DNA from: Rosettibacter primus
GTDB taxonomy: Bacteria > Bacteroidota > Ignavibacteria > Ignavibacteriales > Melioribacteraceae
NCBI RefSeq assembly: GCF_036860675.1
Contig: NZ_JAYKGK010000001.1
Location: forward strand, 372,001-436,000
DNA: 64,000 nucleotides
Direction: 5' to 3'
This document shows, one piece after another, positions 17,968 through 26,796 of the stretch. The stretch's first letter is position 1. Each line of letters starts with the position of its first letter. The position numbers were made by a program, and so were the translations under genes. The notes below the pieces were generated by a model. The model was not told where the DNA came from and ran no database searches. It was given only the letters and a program-made list of their open reading frames with translations.

Positions 17968-18126
17968 GCACAAAATTAACATTACTTTTCTAAAGCTTAA
18001 AAAATAATCATCGTTAAATTATTCCATATTTTAAGCCTGCACTTTACACTTCTATAGTGTGCTTATACTTTTAGTTACTAGCCATTGTAGATAAGTTTTT
18101 CAATAATTACAAAAAGGAGTAAAGCA

Positions 18127-18396
18127 ATGAATATTTATGTTGGAAATCTGTCTTCTGAAGTAACAGATGCTGACCTGGAAACTGTTTTTAGCAATTACGG
18201 CAAAGTCAGCAGTGTAAAAATTATTAGAGACATGTTCACTCAAGAATCCAGAGGATTTGGATTTATTGAAATGAACAATAGAAATGAAGCAGAAAAGGCA
18301 ATAGAACAATTAAATGCCTATGAAATAAAAGGTAAAAAAATTGTTGTAAACGAAGCTCGTCCAAGACGCGATAGAAAAAGTAAAGGACGAAGATAA
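18127..18396 (+). CDS. Single-RRM RNA-binding protein
   Basis: Small RNA-binding protein of 89 residues, essentially one RNA recognition motif with a basic tail. RNP2 is IYVGNL at residues 3-8 and RNP1 is RGFGFIEM near residue 40. The last ~12 residues (RPRRDRKSKGRR) are strongly basic. It has a strong ribosome binding site (AAAGGAGT) eight bases before the ATG. Related one-RRM proteins in cyanobacteria and Bacteroidota are often cold- or stress-induced (family knowledge), and the ~180-base leader could hold such control, but I see no clear structure. Transcribed alone and followed by a convergent terminator-like repeat. Confidence 0.93.
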   Translation: MNIYVGNLSSEVTDADLETVFSNYGKVSSVKIIRDMFTQESRGFGFIEMNNRNEAEKAIEQLNAYEIKGKKIVVNEARPRRDRKSKGRR

Positions 18397-18405
18397 AATT
18401 AACTT

Positions 18406-18490
18406 AAAGAGGCTGTTTAAAAAATAGTCATTCTGTATACTGGTTTACAAAGACGAAAAAACAAACTTATTAATTACTCAGCCTCTTTTT
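18406..18490. terminator. Bidirectional terminator-like inverted repeat (GAGGCTGTTTAAAAA family)
   Basis: Arms AAAGAGGCTG (18406-18415) and CAGCCTCTTT (18479-18488) are exact complements, closing a 63-base loop, with T tracts outside on both strands. It lies between the convergent RRM and aminotransferase genes. The left arm and next bases (GAGGCTGTTTAAAAAATAG) resemble the element at 62321, which also lies between convergent genes. Confidence 0.55.
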
Positions 18491-18502
18491 GATTTTACAG
18501 AA

Positions 18503-19669
18503 TCACTTCTCAAAAAAATTTGTAATTATTTCAACCACATATTGAATTTGTTCATTTGAAAGTTCAGGATAAATTGGTAATGCCAAAGATGTTTCGGCTG
18601 CTGAATTAGCAACCGGGAAATCATCATCATTATATCCAAGATAATTGAAACATTCCTGACGATGGAATGGAACAGGATAATAAATTTCGCATCCAATTTC
18701 GTTACTTTTTAAATAATCCATTAATTCATTTCTTTTTTGAACACGAATAACAAATTGATTATAAATATGATAATTTTTTACGCCAGAATTTTTATAAACC
18801 GCTTTTGGAAGCAACACTTTGTTCTTTTCGTCAAATGAAGTTTTTCCCTCTTCTTCAGAAAGTTTCGATTCAATAAATAATTTTGTATACAAATCTGCAT
18901 TTTGTCTTCGCTTTTCTGACCACGAATCAAGATAAGGCAATTTTACTCTCAAGACAGCAGCCTGAAGAGTATCCAATCGAAAATTTCCTCCAATATATTT
19001 GTGATAATATTTCGGTTCCATTCCATGAACACGCATAATCTTCATTTTATGATAATACTCTTCATCATTTGTCACAATAATACCACCATCCCCAAATCCT
19101 CCTAAATTTTTGCTCGGGAAAAAAGAGAAGCAACCAGCATCTCCAATTGTGCCAACAAACTTCCCATTTTTATATTGAGTACCAATTGCCTGTGCAGCAT
19201 CTTCAATAATTTTCAAGCTATTCTTCTTTGCAATTTCTAATATTTCATCCATTTCAGCACTTTGACCAAAAAGATGAACAGGAATTATAACTTTTGTTTT
19301 TGATGTAATTTTTCTTTTCAAATCAGCTGACTTAATATTAAATGTGACTGGATCAATATCTACAAAAACAGGAACAGCATTTAATCTTGCAACTACACCG
19401 GCAGTTGCAAAAAATGAATATGTAGGAACTATTACTTCATCGCCTGTTTTTATATCAAGAGCCATTAAAGCAAGTAATAAAGCATCCGTTCCAGATGATA
19501 CTCCTATTGCATATTTACAATTAAGATAACTACAAATTTCTTCTTCTAATTTTGTTATATCAGGACCCATAATAAAATATTGCGATTCTACAACTCTTTG
19601 AATTGCATCATCAATTTCCTTTTTGATTGAATGATATTGTGGTTTTAAATCTAACAAGGGAACTTTCAT
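18503..19669 (-). CDS. wbpE: DegT/DnrJ/EryC1-type sugar aminotransferase (WbpE-like)
   Basis: PLP-dependent enzyme that would aminate the 3-keto group of UDP-2-acetamido-2-deoxy-3-oxo-glucuronate. 388 residues. The family start MKVPLLDLKPQYHSIKKEI, the PLP-binding SSGTDALLLAL, D157 in EDAAQAIGTQYKNG and the Schiff-base lysine K187 in FFPSKNLGGFGDGG are all present. Its stop side overlaps nothing, while its start overlaps the acyltransferase gene by four bases, giving a coupled WbpD-WbpE pair. WbpB and WbpA homologues lie 33 kb away in the same window, which supports this substrate over other sugars. Product likely enters O-antigen, capsule or protein glycans. Confidence 0.82.
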   Translation of the reverse strand: MKVPLLDLKPQYHSIKKEIDDAIQRVVESQYFIMGPDITKLEEEICSYLNCKYAIGVSSGTDALLLALMALDIKTGDEVIVPTYSFFATAGVVARLNAVPVFVDIDPVTFNIKSADLKRKITSKTKVIIPVHLFGQSAEMDEILEIAKKNSLKIIEDAAQAIGTQYKNGKFVGTIGDAGCFSFFPSKNLGGFGDGGIIVTNDEEYYHKMKIMRVHGMEPKYYHKYIGGNFRLDTLQAAVLRVKLPYLDSWSEKRRQNADLYTKLFIESKLSEEEGKTSFDEKNKVLLPKAVYKNSGVKNYHIYNQFVIRVQKRNELMDYLKSNEIGCEIYYPVPFHRQECFNYLGYNDDDFPVANSAAETSLALPIYPELSNEQIQYVVEIITNFFEK

Positions 19670-20247
19670 AAATTTACCTCCACTACAATTCCATCTTTAA
19701 GTTGATATTTTTTATTTGACTTTTTACAAAAGGCAATTCCATTTGTATCAAATATTAATTTCTCACCGGCTTCACTCATCCAGCCAATTAGCTTTGCCGG
19801 GTTACCAACAACAAGACCATAATCCGGCACATCTTTAGTAACGACAGCTCCAGCCCCCACAAAAGCAAATTTTCCTATTGTTACTCCACAAACTATTGTA
19901 CAATTTGCCCCGAGTGTAGCACCATACTTAACAAGAGTTTTAATATAATATTCACTACCCTTTTGTGGATACAAGCTTCGAGGATTTAAGACATTTGTAA
20001 AAACCATTGAGGGTCCACAAAAAACATAATCTTCGAGTGTCACACCTTCATATACAGATACATTGTTTTGTATTTTCACATAATTTCCAATTATTACATT
20101 ATTCCCGATATTAACATTTTGACCAATTACACAAAATTTCCCTATTCTTGCACCGGATTGTATATGAGAGAAATGCCAGATTTTTGTCCCTTCCCCAATT
20201 TCAACATTTTCATCAATATAAGCACTTTCATGTTTGAAGTATTTCAT
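19666..20247 (-). CDS. wbpD: Left-handed beta-helix N-acetyltransferase (WbpD-like)
   Basis: Acetyl-CoA-dependent transferase that would acetylate the 3-amino group of UDP-2-acetamido-3-amino-glucuronate. 193 residues. Hexapeptide repeats run through residues ~15-165 (for example IGKFCVIGQNVNIGNNVIIG), with the NVLNPRSLYP and KTLVKYGATLGANCTIVCGV segments typical of WbpD/WlbB proteins. The catalytic asparagine and histidine region is at PSMVFTNVLNP. First gene of the two-gene cluster with the WbpE-like aminotransferase. Divergent from the peptide transporter at 20441. Confidence 0.83.
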   Translation of the reverse strand: MKYFKHESAYIDENVEIGEGTKIWHFSHIQSGARIGKFCVIGQNVNIGNNVIIGNYVKIQNNVSVYEGVTLEDYVFCGPSMVFTNVLNPRSLYPQKGSEYYIKTLVKYGATLGANCTIVCGVTIGKFAFVGAGAVVTKDVPDYGLVVGNPAKLIGWMSEAGEKLIFDTNGIAFCKKSNKKYQLKDGIVVEVNL

Positions 20248-20398
20248 TTCTCTTTTCTTTTTTTATTGATTAAAATTAATTAAGAAACTGACTGTTAAAC
20301 TTAATTAGACTGTATTGTAATAGCAAATATTAACAAATAAAATTTCTTTCATGTAATTATTGAAATAAAAATTTGTGTAATATTTCTTCAATTTAATA

Positions 20399-20406
20399 TA
20401 AATTTG
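20399..20406 (+). promoter_or_regulatory. Candidate -7 element for the peptide transporter
   Basis: TAAATTTG, 34 bases before the ATG at 20441. A TTTG at 20372-20375 gives a 23-base spacer, slightly long for the Bacteroidota pattern. Confidence 0.4.
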
Positions 20407-20440
20407 TTTTTATTATTATAGTAATCAAAATGAGGTTTTT

Positions 20441-21760
20441 ATGAACTTATCTTCATCTGTAAAAAAACTCAAAGAAGGTTTTCATACATCATTCTGGGTC
20501 GCAAATGGAATGGAATTATTTGAAAGGCTTGCTTATTATGGACAAGCAACAATATTAAGTATTTTTTTAAGAGACCACTTAAAATTCAATGAACTACAAG
20601 CTGGACAATTATCATCAATTTTTGGCGGATTAATTTATTTACTTCCAATTTTTGCAGGGGCATTAGCAGATAAGTTTGGATTCAAAAAAGCATTTTCATT
20701 TGCTTTTGGTGTTTTAGCAACTGGATATTTTCTGATTGGTTCTACAGGTATGAAAATTTTCTCGGGTCTATATCATAACATAGATTTATACTGGCTTCTT
20801 GCAATAATTTTAACATTTACTGCAATTGGAGGTTCATTCATAAAACCAAGTGTGCTGGGAACTGTAGCATTAAGTACACTTAGCGAAACAAAATCTCTTG
20901 GTTATGCAATTTATTACTGGCTTGTCAACATTGGAGCCGCAATTGGTCCGCTTCTTGCATTTTTTGTTAGAGATATTTTTGGAATAGAATTCGTCTATTT
21001 AATTTCTGCTGTCAGTTGCGGTTTAATGTTTTTAATAACAAGAATTTTTTATAAAAATCCTCCTGCTCAATCGGAAAATTCAAAGCAGGATTTAAAGACA
21101 GTAATAATAAACTTATTTAAGGTATTAAGAAATTTTAGGTTTATCACTTTTCTCTTAATATTTGGATTATATTGGGTTTTATTCTGGCAATTCTTCATAA
21201 TTATTCCTTTTTACATTTCGGATTATATTTCTATTGAAGCTCCAATAGAATTAATCTTATCAACCGGCGCATGGACAATAATATTATTTCAAATTCCAGT
21301 TAACAGATTAACAAAAAATATCTCTACTCAAAAAGCAATAATTATTGGTTTCATTCTTGCAACAATAGCATGGTTAATGTGGTTTTTTGTTTTACCATTA
21401 ACAAATGGAAATTTTATAAATGCATTTGGTACAAAAATTCCAATTGGTATTCCTGTCATTATTCTGGGAATTTTTACTTTTTCAATTGGAGAACAAACTC
21501 AAGCACCAAGATTTTATGAATATGTTGCTGATTTAGCACCAAAAGGTCAAGCTGCACTTTTTCAAGGTTATGCATTTTTACCAATTGCAATTGCCTGGGG
21601 ATTTGGAGGTGCTTTTGGAGGATGGGTATATCAAACTTTTTCTACAGTAAAACATCAACCACAAATAATCTTTTTAATTATGGCAGGAATTGGATTGCTT
21701 GCAACAATATTAATGATAATTTATAACAAACTTACACTTAAAACTTCACAAAAAAATTAA
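20441..21760 (+). CDS. Proton-dependent oligopeptide (POT/PTR2) transporter
   Basis: Inner-membrane symporter of the major facilitator superfamily that probably imports di- and tripeptides with protons. 439 residues with about 12 hydrophobic segments. The N-terminal ELFERLAYYGQATILSIFLRD and the FGGLIYLLPIFAGALADKFGFKK loop are the POT-family signature region (ERxxYY variant). The second half, IGEQTQAPRFYEYVADLAPKG, is also family-typical. GAGG precedes the ATG by six bases. Monocistronic. The exact substrate cannot be set; some family members carry nitrate or other solutes. Confidence 0.85.
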   Translation: MNLSSSVKKLKEGFHTSFWVANGMELFERLAYYGQATILSIFLRDHLKFNELQAGQLSSIFGGLIYLLPIFAGALADKFGFKKAFSFAFGVLATGYFLIGSTGMKIFSGLYHNIDLYWLLAIILTFTAIGGSFIKPSVLGTVALSTLSETKSLGYAIYYWLVNIGAAIGPLLAFFVRDIFGIEFVYLISAVSCGLMFLITRIFYKNPPAQSENSKQDLKTVIINLFKVLRNFRFITFLLIFGLYWVLFWQFFIIIPFYISDYISIEAPIELILSTGAWTIILFQIPVNRLTKNISTQKAIIIGFILATIAWLMWFFVLPLTNGNFINAFGTKIPIGIPVIILGIFTFSIGEQTQAPRFYEYVADLAPKGQAALFQGYAFLPIAIAWGFGGAFGGWVYQTFSTVKHQPQIIFLIMAGIGLLATILMIIYNKLTLKTSQKN

Positions 21761-21776
21761 AGAATGTTTAACAATA

Positions 21777-21794
21777 ATAATAAAACTTTATTAT
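21777..21794. terminator. Weak AT-only hairpin between convergent genes
   Basis: ATAATAA / TTATTAT with a 4-base loop lies between the convergent transporter and methyltransferase genes, followed on the plus strand by an A/T-rich tract with seven T. Only A-T pairs, so it is a weak candidate. Confidence 0.25.
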
Positions 21795-21816
21795 AGAAGA
21801 ATATTTTTTTATTAGA

Positions 21817-22320
21817 TTAGAATAAACTCAATTGACGTTCATTACTTACGATTGCTGCTTCGTGGTCTAAAAGCCATTTTTTACGCCAGATCCCTGCAGC
21901 ATAACCAGTCAAACTTTTATCAGAACCAACTACTCTATGACAGGGAATTATTATTGCAATTTTATTTTCTCCATTTGCACGAGCTACTGCTCTTATCGAT
22001 TTCTCATTTCCAAGCATTTGAGATAATTCAAGGTAAGATTTTGTTTTTCCATAAGGAATTTTTAATACTTCTTTCCATACTTTCTTTTGAAACTCTGTTC
22101 CAGAAGGATTAAGCTTTAAGTCAAATTCTCTCAATTCCCCTTTGAAATATAAATCAAGTTGTTCCAGACATTTTTCTAATGGTTCATTAATCAACATTGG
22201 TTCTAATTCAATCCCATCCATTTCAAGAATAAAATAAAGAGTTGTAATTGATTCTTCATCAGCAGTAATTCTAATTTTACCAATAGGAGAATCATAATAT
22301 GCAATATATTTGTTTGTCAT
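21817..22320 (-). CDS. ogt: Methylated-DNA-[protein]-cysteine S-methyltransferase
   Basis: Suicide repair protein that removes alkyl groups from O6-guanine in DNA. 167 residues, normal for Ogt-type proteins. The active-site motif IPCHRVVG has acceptor cysteine C127. The helix-turn-helix segment IPYGKTKSYLELSQMLGNEKSIRAVARANGEN-type region contains the conserved arginine finger and the NGEN variant of the usual ANG(R/K)N. It follows the hybrid kinase gene by 64 bases on the same strand and may be read from the same transcript, but no functional link is evident. Confidence 0.93.
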   Translation of the reverse strand: MTNKYIAYYDSPIGKIRITADEESITTLYFILEMDGIELEPMLINEPLEKCLEQLDLYFKGELREFDLKLNPSGTEFQKKVWKEVLKIPYGKTKSYLELSQMLGNEKSIRAVARANGENKIAIIIPCHRVVGSDKSLTGYAAGIWRKKWLLDHEAAIVSNERQLSLF

Positions 22321-22384
22321 AATGTTCTCTTTGGTAAAATTTATAAATAATTTTAATTCGCAAGCAAAATACTAAAAATGTGAT

Positions 22385-25300
22385 TTATTGGTAAATTCTT
22401 TTTAAAATTTCAACTATTTTTTCTTTGAGGAGTGGTTTTGAAATGAAATCAGTAAATCCAGCAGCTATAAAATTATCGCGTGCTCCTGGCTGCATATAGG
22501 CTGTTGATGCAATCATAGGTATATTTTTATAACCTGGTATTTTCTGTATTATTCTAAGTGCATCAAGTCCATTATATTCACCTTGAAGATTTATATCAAT
22601 TATCAAAAAATCGAATCTTTTTGTTTTAAGCAGTGGCAATGCAGCTTCTAAACTTGGAGCAACCTCTATACTTTTTAATTCTTTCATCTGACTTTTAAAC
22701 AAAATCTGAGAATCTATCTGGTCTTCTAAATACAAACATGAAAGCTGGGATAAATCTAATTCTTTTTGTGGTTTTTCTCTTTGTTTTTCAATTTTCTCTG
22801 AGGTCTGAACAACTGTTCTTGTTTCAGTTATTATAGATTTTCCTAAATCAATGCTTATATCTTCTTTCAAAATAAATTTTTTAGGGAATATTAATGCAAA
22901 TTCAGATTCACTTTCCTCTTTTTTAATAGTTTCAATATTTACTGATAAGAGGTCAATTAATTTTTTAGCAAGTCTAATTGAAAATCTCGAAAAACCATAA
23001 TTTTTTCTGCTTGCTGTTTCTTCTTCCGAGAATACATCTTGCATTCCTTTCAAAAGTAAAGGTGTAATAGAATTCTGGGTATCTTTTATTGCGACCGATA
23101 AGTTCTCACTATCCTTTTCATAAAATGAGACAAATAATTTTGTTTCTTTTGTTATACTTAACGCAAATTTTATAATAAGATTTATTAATGTTATAAATTT
23201 CTGTTTATCGCTTTCCAGTTTTGCTTGAAAATTTATATTTTCAAAAATAATCTCCTTCTTAATTGACCTTGCTTCTTTTATTAAACTTCTTTTTATCTCT
23301 TCAATAGCATCTTCTAAAATTATTTGTTCGGGTTTAATTTTAACTTCTTTCTGTAGTAAGGTAGAATATTCAATTGCATTATCCATAATTTGCATTAAAA
23401 TATTTTGGTTATCTTTAATTATTTCAATAGATTCTTTTTGTTCATTTGAAGGTGATTCTATACTTTCCCATAGTTCCTGTGTAAAACCAATTATTACATT
23501 TAATGGTGTTAATATTTCATGAAACATGCTTGAAAGAAAAGCAGAATCAATACTCGAGATTACTTCACTAAATTGTCTCTGTTCTTGCTCCTCTCGTTGC
23601 TCCTCGACTAATTTTATAATAATTATATAACTTTCTATCTCACTCTGATAATTTTTAATAGGTGTGGCAATCAAATTAGCTTTTCTAAAATCTCCAGATT
23701 GTTTTTTTAATTTTACTTCAATTGATACTGGTTTTAAAATTCCTGAATGGAAAATTGTCTTATTTACTTTTGCTCTATCTTCATCAGATACAAGACTAAT
23801 CAATGGTCTTGATTCCAATTCCTTTTTAGAATAACCAATTTTTTTAGGGACATTATCATTAATATCTACAATAAAACCATCTCTATCAGTATGAATAACT
23901 AAATCACTTGTGTTTTCATAAATACTTTGAAAAAGCTGAATCTTTTTCTTTTCTTCAAATTCTTTTGTAATATCTCTAATAATATTTAGGTGAGCTTTTT
24001 TATTTTTATAATCAATTGGTATTCGATTAATATTAATCAACAATGAAGTTCCATCACTTCTTTTATGCCGCCATGGACCTGTTAAAGAAAAAGAGGATTT
24101 ACTATCACTACTTTGTATCAAAGTCTGGATATCTTCTGGAGCAAATAAATCAGTTAAATCCATATTTAAAAATTCATTTCGCTTATAACCATACAATTTT
24201 AGTGCGGAATCATTAACCTCAAGAAATTTTAAATTCTCTATATCATATACATACATTGGTTCAGAAATATTCTGCATTAATAAATTCACCACATTTACTT
24301 GTTGTGAAGGATAAATTTCTTCTGCTTCTTTCTTTGAAAATAATATTATTGTGCCTATGAATACACCTTCATCGAAAAGTTTTTGAGCAGTCACATCTAC
24401 ATCAAATTTGCTCTCATCATCAAATTTATAATGAAACTTTAAAACTTCTTTTTGCTGTGAATTAGAAATGTAATTATGAATTTGTTCAGTAAAATCTTTA
24501 GGGAATATTTTTGATAAAGTTTTATTCAAAATATCTGACTTAAATTCAAAGAATGATGATAAAATATCACTATAAGCAGTAATGCTGTTTTCTATGTTCA
24601 AGAATAATGCAGGTAAAGGGAGATTTTTGATTAATACATCACCAATAAGATTTTCTGAGGATTTACTTTTATCTTCAATTTCTTGTGAAAATCCTATGAT
24701 TGCAACAACTTTATTATCTAAGTCGCAAATTGGGAATTGAACTATATTTATATTCCTTGTTGCTTGGCTAGTAATTGGAGTACTTCCTTCAATGATTACA
24801 GCGTTAGAAGAATTAATAATATAATTATTAATGTTATTGTAAAGAGGGACTAAATATTTAGGCAGATAATCTTCTTCTCTCTTATTTTCAAGCTGTGAAG
24901 ATGTAAAACCAAGAGAAGAGGCATATTTTTCATTAATTAAAATAAATTTACCTGAAGCATCCTTCAACCAGAAATACTCGTCAATTTCATTTATTTCTTT
25001 CTGAATTTTTGCTTTCTCAATAAAAGTAAAAGGAAATGTTAATTTAATTCTGTTTATTATGGAATGTATTTTCTTATTACTGCAAATCTTTTCAATTTCG
25101 GAAGTTGCAATAAAAAACTTATCAATATTTTGTTTCTGTTCTGCTTGTTCTTTTTCTAAGATATCAATATAAAAATAGATATTACTTTCGCTTCTTAGAG
25201 GCGAAAATATAAACTCATAAATATTTGTTTTACCACCTGATTTTATTTCAACAAAATCTCTCCCTATAATTTCATACTTGCGAGCATCTAAAAATATTCT

Positions 25301-25498
25301 CTGAAGTGAAATAACAGTTTCTTCATCAAATAATTCAAAAAAATTTTTTTGTGGAGCAGCTTCTGGAATAATTTTCTTTATTGCCGGATTCAAGGCAATT
25401 ATCTTGCCATTTTTATCTATTATCATATTTAAAAGTTCATTCTGAACTTTTGAAGACGTTTTACTATGTTTTAATTCTTCCATTCTTAAATCAATCAA
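22385..25498 (-). CDS. Five-PAS hybrid sensor protein with degenerate kinase domain and intact receiver
   Basis: 1037 residues, no membrane segment. Five PAS-like units can be traced (roughly 20-125, 165-285, 290-390, 410-520, 525-640). They are followed by a HisKA-like segment with H660 (SSMFHEILTPLNVIIGF). The ATPase region that should follow is eroded: the N-box asparagine is replaced (LINLIIKFA), the DxGxG box reads DTQNS, and the GxGLGL box reads GFSRFSIRL. The C-terminal receiver domain is intact, with an acidic pair near the start (YLEDQ), phospho-acceptor D968 (LIIDINL) and the conserved lysine in FISKPLL. It therefore probably cannot phosphorylate itself and may act as a phosphorelay receiver or scaffold. 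The start overlaps the FN3 lipoprotein gene by four bases, placing it last in the exopolysaccharide cluster. Confidence 0.82.
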   Translation of the reverse strand: MIDLRMEELKHSKTSSKVQNELLNMIIDKNGKIIALNPAIKKIIPEAAPQKNFFELFDEETVISLQRIFLDARKYEIIGRDFVEIKSGGKTNIYEFIFSPLRSESNIYFYIDILEKEQAEQKQNIDKFFIATSEIEKICSNKKIHSIINRIKLTFPFTFIEKAKIQKEINEIDEYFWLKDASGKFILINEKYASSLGFTSSQLENKREEDYLPKYLVPLYNNINNYIINSSNAVIIEGSTPITSQATRNINIVQFPICDLDNKVVAIIGFSQEIEDKSKSSENLIGDVLIKNLPLPALFLNIENSITAYSDILSSFFEFKSDILNKTLSKIFPKDFTEQIHNYISNSQQKEVLKFHYKFDDESKFDVDVTAQKLFDEGVFIGTIILFSKKEAEEIYPSQQVNVVNLLMQNISEPMYVYDIENLKFLEVNDSALKLYGYKRNEFLNMDLTDLFAPEDIQTLIQSSDSKSSFSLTGPWRHKRSDGTSLLININRIPIDYKNKKAHLNIIRDITKEFEEKKKIQLFQSIYENTSDLVIHTDRDGFIVDINDNVPKKIGYSKKELESRPLISLVSDEDRAKVNKTIFHSGILKPVSIEVKLKKQSGDFRKANLIATPIKNYQSEIESYIIIIKLVEEQREEQEQRQFSEVISSIDSAFLSSMFHEILTPLNVIIGFTQELWESIESPSNEQKESIEIIKDNQNILMQIMDNAIEYSTLLQKEVKIKPEQIILEDAIEEIKRSLIKEARSIKKEIIFENINFQAKLESDKQKFITLINLIIKFALSITKETKLFVSFYEKDSENLSVAIKDTQNSITPLLLKGMQDVFSEEETASRKNYGFSRFSIRLAKKLIDLLSVNIETIKKEESESEFALIFPKKFILKEDISIDLGKSIITETRTVVQTSEKIEKQREKPQKELDLSQLSCLYLEDQIDSQILFKSQMKELKSIEVAPSLEAALPLLKTKRFDFLIIDINLQGEYNGLDALRIIQKIPGYKNIPMIASTAYMQPGARDNFIAAGFTDFISKPLLKEKIVEILKRIYQ

Positions 25499-26757
25499 GG
25501 TATTGTAATAAATATTGTATTTGAATATGGGGTATAAATTCTACTTGCTAACTTCTGCCGAACTCTGTAATAATAAGTCTTACCGGATTGAACATTTACA
25601 TCATTAAATGAAGTTGCATCAGAATCAATTGTACTTATTTCAGTAAATTTCCCATCGGTTCCTGTTTTTCTTTCGATTATTGTGCCTTTGGTTATCTGCA
25701 ATTTATCATTATTTGTCCATTGTAATACCACGCCAGATGAGTAGTAACCTAAAAGATTTGTAGGACCATCGACATCTGTGTAGAATGTTGAAATTGATGC
25801 TTCATTAGAGTATCCGCTAATTGAATTTGATGTGAAATAAGCTACTCTGTATTTATATGCAGTACTTGGTTGAACATTGCTGTCTTCATATTCTGTTTGA
25901 TTAGGTGCAGTAATATCAATTACTTCCCAGTTATTAGTATAAGGATTAGTTCTTTCAATTTTAAATCCAAGTTCATTTACTGCAAAATCGTTCCATTTAA
26001 GAATTATTAAACTGGCACCAATTGCTTCTGCCTGTAGATTCCACTGTCCTCCAGGTAAGCTTGAGGTTCCAACTTCATTACTAAAATCTGAAGGACCTGA
26101 ATCATTATAAGCTCTAACTTTATAAAAGTAATCCACAAAAGGAGAAATTCCATCATCAATTGTGCTTATTGTATTTGCAGGGAGATTTTTAATTTTTCGG
26201 TAAGTTCCCCCACCGCCATCTTTACGCCATATTTCAAAACCTTTTTCATTATTTGAATTATCATTCCACAATAGAGTAACAGAATAATCACTAGTTTTTT
26301 TAATAATCAAATTAGAAGGAGCAGCAGGAGGCTTATCTTTAACATAAATATTTTCCTGAACTTTGCTTTCTTTAGCTTTCCCGGCTTTATTATATACTTT
26401 TATAAAATATTTAATTGTGCTTCCCAATAATGTAGAATCTATTTCAAGATAAATTTTAGGATTAGTTCCATCATCATTTTGCAAATATTTTTTTGTGAAT
26501 TTATTATTAATATATACTTCATAAAAAGATAAACCTTGTCCTCCTGTTCCATCTACAGCTTTATATTCAACTTCATTTTTACCAATCATTACCGAATCAC
26601 CTGTAACAGGTTTTATAATTTCTATTGTTGGGGCAACACTTTGTGTTGAATCTGTTAGAGGCTCAACACAACTTATTAATATTATTATTACAATAAAAGT
26701 AAAAATATTTTTCTTAATAATTCTTTTGTGGTTAATATTTTTAACAAAATTAATCAT
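25495..26757 (-). CDS. FN3-repeat lipoprotein
   Basis: Predicted envelope lipoprotein of 420 residues. A hydrophobic N-terminus ends in the lipobox-like LISC (cysteine at about residue 30). After an Ig-like segment (~40-135) come three fibronectin type III domains, recognisable by the repeated pattern VTLLWNDNSNNEKGFEIWR, LIILKWNDFAVNELGFKIER and VVLQWTNNDK, each ending in a YYYRVR/YKYRVAY-type strand. No enzymatic motif. Such domains usually bind carbohydrate or protein. Located between the pseudo-deacetylase gene (39-base gap) and the hybrid sensor gene (four-base overlap), so it probably belongs to the exopolysaccharide operon and may be its surface or periplasmic adaptor. Confidence 0.78.
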   Translation of the reverse strand: MINFVKNINHKRIIKKNIFTFIVIIILISCVEPLTDSTQSVAPTIEIIKPVTGDSVMIGKNEVEYKAVDGTGGQGLSFYEVYINNKFTKKYLQNDDGTNPKIYLEIDSTLLGSTIKYFIKVYNKAGKAKESKVQENIYVKDKPPAAPSNLIIKKTSDYSVTLLWNDNSNNEKGFEIWRKDGGGGTYRKIKNLPANTISTIDDGISPFVDYFYKVRAYNDSGPSDFSNEVGTSSLPGGQWNLQAEAIGASLIILKWNDFAVNELGFKIERTNPYTNNWEVIDITAPNQTEYEDSNVQPSTAYKYRVAYFTSNSISGYSNEASISTFYTDVDGPTNLLGYYSSGVVLQWTNNDKLQITKGTIIERKTGTDGKFTEISTIDSDATSFNDVNVQSGKTYYYRVRQKLASRIYTPYSNTIFITIP

Positions 26758-26796
26758 AGTATTTTATTGTTAACTGGAAAAATTTTCTTTTAACAT

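Noticed and set aside
21817..22320. DNA-repair methyltransferase as part of the exopolysaccharide locus
   Set aside because: Same strand and only 64 bases away, but the function is unrelated and there is no overlap, so co-transcription alone is not evidence of a shared role.
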